DNA of 64,000 nt from the NCBI GenBank assembly GCA_947579665.1, contig OX388345.1:67261454-67325453 (forward strand), in the 5' to 3' direction. The translations under genes were made by a program, and so were the position numbers. Source of the DNA: Sympetrum striolatum (Eukaryota; Arthropoda; Insecta; Odonata; Libellulidae). This document shows, piece by piece, positions 57,651 to 64,000 of this stretch (its first letter is position 1; every line of letters begins with the position of its first letter). The notes below the pieces were generated by a model, which worked only from the letters and a program-made list of their open reading frames with translations, searched no databases and was not told the DNA's origin.

Positions 57651-59030
57651 GAGCTTCATAATTTAGATCCACATAATACATCCCATCAGTCTACATTTCC
57701 TGATAATATTTTCAAAGAACCAAATTTCATATTTTTACATCACTTTAAAAACTGTATTTCCTAAGGTTAACATTAGCATAGCAAAATAGCAATCGTTGGA
57801 GGTTCCTTTGGTTACCTCAATCTATATTTCTCTGACCTAAAGTTTAGTGAACCACGCTACCTTAAGCAAAGAATTCTCTTCCCCCATTTTTAATGTTATC
57901 TAGAGTGGGGATTAGCATGTATAATTAAGGGAATCTTCTATTCTCACACGCGTATACCGTAAGCGAATCGTATAAGATGTGTATCGTTTTGGGACCTCCG
58001 GAAGTTCGCAATAATGACCCTCTGACAGGAGGGAGCAGTGATGCTCCTAATTGGATTATTTTCCATGAAATCGCATACATGAGATCTTCAGAGCTGATAT
58101 TCCATATTATTATAAATTAATTATTTAAAGGCAGATACATGTGATGAATTAAAACAATGATTAAAAGTAATTGGGGAAAAGATCGATTACTTACACGATT
58201 TCAAAAAGAGAAAAAATGTGTAATCTTTCCACACTGTTTTAATATACAATGTAGAGGGTGTAAATATATTACAGTTTTTTCTCTCCTGTGATATAGCCTT
58301 CCACAAAAGTAAGGCCTGAAAATTTGGATTTAACTCTTACGGTTTCATTTTGATTTGCGTGTCTTAAACTTCGACTAGTTTTTAAAAAATTATACGTTAA
58401 TAAGTATGGATAATGCAAGCAATCTTTACTACTAAACTGTTGATTACGAATTGTACAGTCAATTTCTATAATTTACTTGAATAAATTACCCGAAAATTTG
58501 TAAAACGCAACATTAAAAATAGTCAGACATGTAAGTATATTTTTGATGCAATAATATATAAAATTCACTCATAATGCATTGATTTTAAGACGTTTTTTAG
58601 TCATATTTAAGATTTTCAATGCTTTTGTAATTGTGCTGCTAATGACTGCTCTCGACAAGACTAAACTACAAGCTAAATGTGCTGCAGCAGGTTTATCGTA
58701 CAACTGCAGGATACAATATAGTCAACATATAGTTTCGGATCATCGCCCTAATCTTTCCGAGGTATTTTAAATAATAAATTTGAATATAAGAAACTTATGC
58801 CTATTCACAAAATAGGCATACTGAGCACCGTTTATAATCGTCTTTCAAAATATATTCTTTCTTTCAAAATATTAATTACTTTATTATGTTCTGAATAGGT
58901 TTCTAAAATTTTAATGCGTATATTTTTAAGATAAGTGTAGATATTCCTTAAATTTAGTACCATTTTCGACGTCGACATTCTGCTCATAATTAGACAGACT
59001 GGTAGATATGATATTAGAGTTTTCATAACT
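57651..59030. other. AT-rich DNA, no gene recognised
   Basis: Only short frames. The 131-codon ATG-started minus frame 59227-58832 begins just to the right and has no recognisable domain. Confidence 0.45.
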
Positions 59031-59034
59031 AAAA

Positions 59035-59060
59035 GGTCCTTGCTTGAGGAAGCAAGGACC
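59035..59060. repeat. Perfect 11-bp hairpin with a 4-base loop
   Basis: GGTCCTTGCTT (59035-59045) and AAGCAAGGACC (59050-59060) pair perfectly around GAGG. The stem is about half GC, so it is stronger than most in this AT-rich window. No T run follows on either strand. Confidence 0.75.
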
Positions 59061-60890
59061 AAGGAGAAAAAACAAGGCTGGCTCCAAGCAAGTATGGCTG
59101 AATTCCCACAGGAGACTACATTTAAAAAACGCTGTCGAAGAACACTCATAAGAGCATCTACGTTAAATTCCCGTTTACAATGACAATTTGAAGTTTTGCT
59201 CGAGCATTTTCTAGGAGTGTGTACCATATTTCTGACACAAGCATAATCCTTCTCGTATTTTTTTCATAATTTAAGGGGGAAATTTGGAAAACTATAACAA
59301 AAGAGCGGAAGCTTTACGAACAAAGAGATTCGATGCGAAATTACTACAATGGCTCTCTTTCAGTAATCTCTCGCTAATTTCCGTGCAAAAAATCCAGTGC
59401 AGGGCGATAAACTCTGAGATTTAAGCACAGCCCCTGCGTCCGGTTATTGAATGATTTCCCCTTCACTTATTTTTTTCGCCAAATACGGTCCCCGAAGGCG
59501 ACTACCGACATCCAGAACAAGTTTCCTTCGGCGGGTCTACACTTTAAACAAAACGTGTCCGATTGGACTTTTTCTGTTGCCATGCGAGTACGTGGCTAGC
59601 AAATATGACTCACATCCCAACTATCTTCTTTGCCTAGTAAATTTGTACGAGCAACGCTATTCTCGCAATCGTAACTTAACGTATAGGATGAATTTTAATG
59701 AGAATAATTCTTTGGTTATGTGTTTGAAATATCCATTTGCTTTCTGGATGACAGTTATGATGATGACTTCAAAGCACTGGTTCAGAGAAATTGTAACTCA
59801 GAAGTAGAATCTTACTACCAATGAAATTAGAATAAATTGTGGAAAGCTAGCCTGTAGAACGACAGAGTAAATTACATCAAAATCTAAGCAAGACATTCTA
59901 TTATACTGAGGATTGCATGGTGATTTCTGAATCGATTCCCAACGGTAGCCATGCCAATATAGTTGTGTAGCATGGAATTCTAATGCGACGACACCTAATG
60001 ACATCAAAGAGAAATAGACAAATGAAGTTCTCGAAAAGCATTGCATGGATTCGTAATAGTATCTATTTATCTCCTACCTCCACTATACTATAAAACGACC
60101 ACTTTGCCTACCCACTTTCCATTTTCACATGTAAAGTCAATCATCTCCGAATTTTCCTACTTCTGAAGGTTGAAAATGACTGCAAATAGCAGAAAACTGT
60201 CGCCATTTTAATCCGGTTTCGTGAAAATTAAATTTTGTTTGTGTACACCAACAATTACTGATTCTGCTTTAGAAGTAGGTTTCTCCCTGTAATTTGCGAA
60301 CTCGTTGAGAATTATAGAATTTATGCGACAGAAACTACATACCTAGTTTTAAAAACAACAACAAATACATGTATATAAGAAGATGCTGAGCATAAATTAA
60401 TTGGTAAAACAGTATCTTACTAGAGAATAAATTGATTATTCCAACAGAGTATTAAAATAAGAATCATCTCCAAAACAAAGCGATGAGAAATTTGGACAGA
60501 ATATCGACACGAACAATATTACACAAAATACGCATCTATTCCTGTTCCGAAATTGCATAAAAAATAGCTATTATTTTTTCAATTAGAATACTTCCATAAA
60601 GGTAGTGAATATTTTGAGTATTGGCATTTCTGTGACTCTACAAAATCTTAAATATAAATTTCCTCCGCGACTTAGAAGGTAAACTCTTCTATAAATTTCA
60701 CCTTACGTATTTTCAAACCAACTCGCGGAGATAACACATATGGTGCCTTTCTACTCTTCTTTACCAAATAAAGCACATACGTTTTGCGAAAAAATATTTA
60801 TGTTACGTAAATTCCTTACGTTCAAGGATTTTATAGAAATATTGGGGGCCTCTCTGGACGCTTGTGAACTTTAGGAAATTTAGCGCCGAG
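59061..60890. other. No gene recognised
   Basis: A GC-richer patch lies at 59430-59600, inside an ATG-started 118-codon frame (59451-59807) that matches nothing I know. The remainder is AT-rich. Confidence 0.45.
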
Positions 60891-62470
60891 CGAGTTTCTA
60901 TTCGTGGAACCCTGCATCCGTGCATAAAATTCTCATGCATGTCTCAGATGGGGTTGCTGTAAGACTCCTCCTCATTGGTATGTTGAGCGAGGAGGCTAAG
61001 AAAGCACGAAATAGGAATTTCAGGATGTCCAGAGAAAGTCTCGGCTGAAGACTTTCCAGGGAGGACACAAATGAGAATTTACTCAACATGAATGTATTAT
61101 CAGCTACAAATATCTCTTCCCTAGGGAAATTTCCCTCCAAGAGACATGACAGTTTACCATGAAATAAACCACTGGACACTATTAAAGGAGACAAGAAGTC
61201 ATAAAAGAGATGAATAATTTGACATGGGAATTATCTGTCAAATGATACACCAGCCTTTAGAAGGGTTTAATACATTCTTATGAAAATTATGCTCACAAAT
61301 ACATACGCAACCTGTGTTTTGGTTATATTATAACACAAAAAATAAATTTAAGCAGCCATAAAGCAATAAAAATCTTAGTCCTACTTGACAGTTAAATAGA
61401 GAATAAAACATTTTCCCATCTTCTAGGAAATAAGTTTATTTATAGCAATCAAAGCTGCAATATATTCTACAGTTAAGCATGAAAAATAACATAGCCCAAA
61501 ATATCTAAATAACCAAGTTATTATTTCAAATGAGATCAAACCAGATTTACAAAGCTTATCCCAGTTTTAATTGGGTTAGTAATGAGGTTAAAGGAAAGGA
61601 CTAACGAAAGTTTTTCCTTCCAAAGAACAGGAGAGAAAGGAAAGGTTAAATACCTGTAAGTATGCACCTAAATCTTGTCCGCATTTACATGAAAAATTAT
61701 TTCTTGGTTTCCTTTATGTTTACATACCTCCACAAATTTTGTATTTTTTTGATTTGGCATTCACATATTTCTACCATGACATGTGTGTTCATTTAATTCG
61801 CAGCTTAGAAGGCAAACTAACCTTTAGATTTATATTTTATATATTTTCTAACGCGTAAACGGTTTGAATACTAACGAAAGTATTTAATCAATGACGATAA
61901 TTTAGAAACGTATAGACTTTATTCTCGTTGTCCATTTTGTGATAAACATGCTGGTGGTTTTTTCATTTAAAATAGCTTCAGGATCACATTTAAAACATTA
62001 CAAAACTATTTATCGGTCTTACTCTCACTTTATTCCCTCATATACTCGGAAAATTCTATCATTGTTTATAAATCATTTACAGGAGTCCAAACTAACATGA
62101 AATACCTCTTTCATGCTTGTGAAGCAGCCTATTTTAACTCTTAATTCACACATATCTCCATTTATTCCTCCCTTTCTCCTATCATAATACTTCAAACTAT
62201 ACCAAGCTTACGCACGCTTCCACTGACACTCAATTCCACAGAAACTCAGTAAAGTCTTTAACATAAATATGACGCTTAATTATATTAGATGGACGTTTTT
62301 CGATCCTAAACCCCTAGATAGACATCCGTTCGGTTTTATGCAGCACTTCAAGTCTTCAAATTCAATTCACTCCTTCCAAGATAATTTACCGTACCTCTTT
62401 ACCACTTTAAGTTAGCACCACCTATCAAAACGGAGGGAAGTCTCCTCAGCGTTTGCATCCCGATTCCAAA
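60891..62470. other. No gene recognised
   Basis: A 98-codon minus frame (61194-60898) starts at TTG and is unrecognised. The rest is AT-rich with short frames. Confidence 0.45.
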
Positions 62471-62477
62471 ACTGCGC

Positions 62478-62830
62478 TTATTTGTTGAAGGGGTGATCTA
62501 AAAAATGCAGTCTCGTTCCAAACGCTATAAAGTTTCCTCCTAATCTCGTAAAGTGCCTGAGGTTTCCTCCACAAAATTTTCCTCGGCTAGATAAAATTAG
62601 AATCGGCCCTAAGGGTAAGAATATGACTGTATCTAAGAGAGATGCTAGTTTCGTGAAACAACGACGAGATACAGAAGAACGCGTTTCGAATCCCTCGAGG
62701 AAGCTAGAGTAAGAATAGCCGCAGGATGGGAGAAGAAATGTCTTCATTTCAGCTTCGCCGAGAGTTTCAACGGGAGAAAATTGACGCATTTATGAAAAAT
62801 GAAACCGATACGTGATGGCGGAAAAATATT
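62478..62830. other. GC-richer block with a 103-codon minus open frame
   Basis: The minus frame 62789-62478 starts at ATG (MRQFSPVETLGEAEMKTFLL), has a hydrophobic middle (TVIFLPLGPILILSS) and is less AT-driven than most. I recognise no domain. It might be an exon or chance in GC-richer DNA. Confidence 0.25.
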
Positions 62831-63570
62831 GTCACGCATGGGCATTTCTATCAGACGTAAATAAGTACTGTTCCTCGTTAATTCTGATAAAATAGAAATT
62901 TCCTCCTAAATATACTTTGAAGAACGGCGTATGTTTATAAGTTATCATGCACTTTATATGGCAACCTCTGATTTGCCGGCAGGGGGTTTTTGGAGGGTGT
63001 TTCCTCCCATCTTTGGGCGAATGCCAGGCAATCCTTGGTAATATGTTATGTCCCTCTAACTATGGTATGTACCCTCTAACGCTGCTAACTGGCCAAATTG
63101 CAGTGAAAATTGAAATTAAATTAAAATATGGGAGAAGAAGGAGAACTGGGTTAGAGTCTCAGGCGAGACACTATTTTTCATTTCTCGTACAACAATTTCT
63201 AATTTATTTTCAGTTCCTACATGGCGAGGGTTTTGTAATCATTCACCATAATATAAAAGTGACTTGACGAGATATATTTATCCAGTTTATATTAAATCAT
63301 TTACTACTATCATCTAATTGGTAAGATTAGTCTACCATTATATTCTCAACTTGATGTTGTATAGTACTGGTATATTACATTCCGTAATAAACTACGTAAG
63401 TGTTTATCAAGATCAAAAGGTTTATAATTCTTGTCCTGATACATCTTATTTGATTTAGAAAATACCCTTTTAATCTGCAAAGTTTATTCCATCTTGAACA
63501 CTCCCGATACAGAACGAAAAGAACTCACTAAAATATCTATGAAAATTATTAATAAAGTATTCTTTCGAGT
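62831..63570. other. No gene recognised; short repeat
   Basis: The ATG-started frame 62947-63267 (106 codons) is unrecognised. Inside it, TATGTCCCTCTAAC (63047) and TATGTACCCTCTAAC (63066) form a small direct repeat, and GGAGG with CCTCC a small hairpin near 62992. Confidence 0.4.
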
Positions 63571-63573
63571 TTG

Positions 63574-63638
63574 AATAAAAAAATCCACATTTTTATGTGG
63601 AATTTTTTATTTACGCATTATATACGCAAAATTTTGCG
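63574..63638. repeat. 17-bp hairpin followed by a 14-base palindrome
   Basis: AATAAAAAAATCCACAT (63574-63590) pairs with ATGTGGAATTTTTTATT (63595-63611) across a TTTT loop with one mismatch. Fourteen bases on, CGCAAAATTTTGCG (63625-63638) is a perfect palindrome. A CGCA word (63614) also lies between them. Confidence 0.65.
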
Positions 63639-64000
63639 AAATAGAGGAACAAGCAAACAAAAATACGAAAGAAGTCGAACGAACTGAATTTTGGAATATC
63701 AGAGTTTGAACACCCTAATAGAAATTGGCTGAGAATTTTAGTATTCCGAATTCATCCTTGATTACCATAAACTGCGAAAATCCGCCGCATAAAAAAAGCA
63801 AACTTTGGAACGGTAGGCGCCTCCGTAATACCTAATGGCGGGTTTTCGCACGGGGGTATAACATTAAACAAAATTGCCCCCATGGGACAGCGGTAAATAC
63901 CAAACCCTCGTATTTGAAAAACATTCTCTTCCGATAAAAAACTTTAATGTATCGCATTTTTAATTTTTCAATCTCGGCGTCCGGAAACCTGCGAAATTTC
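63639..64000. other. No gene recognised; GC rises towards the right edge
   Basis: CpG words such as AATGGCGGGTTTTCGCACGG (63834-63853) appear at 63780-64000. The window ends before any gene can be judged. Confidence 0.35.

Noticed and set aside
58832..59227. 131-codon ATG-started frame on minus
   Set aside because: No domain or signal is recognised, flanks are AT-rich, and a perfect hairpin lies inside it. Length alone is not evidence.
59451..59807. 118-codon ATG-started frame on plus
   Set aside because: No family is recognised, and the second half is rich in residues typical of random AT-rich frames.
1..64000. Bacterial operon, prophage or CRISPR array
   Set aside because: There are no long adjacent genes on one strand, no ribosome-binding-site pattern, and no regularly spaced identical repeats.

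Overview
The window looks like a gene-poor, AT-rich stretch of a large arthropod nuclear genome, most likely an insect. Three things point there. Long AT-rich DNA carries no long open frames. Two decayed non-LTR retrotransposon 3' ends and a set of decayed tRNA-derived SINE heads are scattered through it. The background is broken every few kilobases by shorter, GC- and CpG-richer blocks. There is no operon structure, no ribosome-binding-site pattern, no rRNA, no intact tRNA and no CRISPR array. I recognise no conserved protein-coding gene. The longest open frames (100 to 135 codons) are about what chance gives in 64 kb of AT-rich sequence, several begin only at TTG, CTG or GTG, and none shows a family motif I know. 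The window is best read as intergenic or deep intronic DNA. Species cannot be fixed from it.

Layout. Positions 1-8300 are mostly featureless AT-rich DNA, with a strand-asymmetric block at the left edge, a 15-base minisatellite (4194-4238), a SINE head (about 4400-4500) and a CpG-rich block (about 4910-5320). Between 8300 and 11000 lie a degenerate hammerhead-like motif (8872-8925) and the best structured element of the window, a long imperfect palindrome at 10372-10608 with three copies of one arm and a GAAAC-containing core. From 11000 to 23300 there are a minus-strand SINE (16285-16385), several small repeats, a 40-base palindrome (21398-21437) and a GC-rich block with an 85-codon open frame (22980-23310). 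From 23300 to 31500 there are a decayed element on the minus strand (24795-24900), a hairpin cluster (26246-26348), a diverged tandem duplication of about 285 bases (27805-28575), a CpG-rich block (28690-29060), back-to-back SINE heads (29525-29625) and a LINE 3' end (30515-30862).

From 31500 to 42000 there are a microsatellite, a CpG-rich block with a near-perfect CTCF-type site (34217-34230), a 158-base tandem duplication (34775-35046), a second CpG-rich block with two weaker CTCF-like matches (38040-38700), a 20-bp perfect hairpin (40434-40488) and a 102-base tandem duplication (41819-41996). From 42000 to 56000 there are more local tandem duplications (46137-46580, 48023-48180), CpG-rich blocks, a minus-strand hammerhead-like element (48720-48910) and a possible TATA-bearing promoter with a short open frame (52204-52640). 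From 56000 to 64000 there are paired tRNA-like sequences (56339-56600), a clear LINE reverse-transcriptase C-terminal fragment (57125-57650), a perfect 11-bp hairpin (59035-59060) and paired hairpins near the right end (63574-63638).

Taken together the retroelements are dead, and nothing forms a pathway. The parts most likely to have a present function are the CpG-rich blocks, as possible enhancer, insulator or promoter DNA. The parts most worth study as structure are the palindromic and hammerhead-like repeats.
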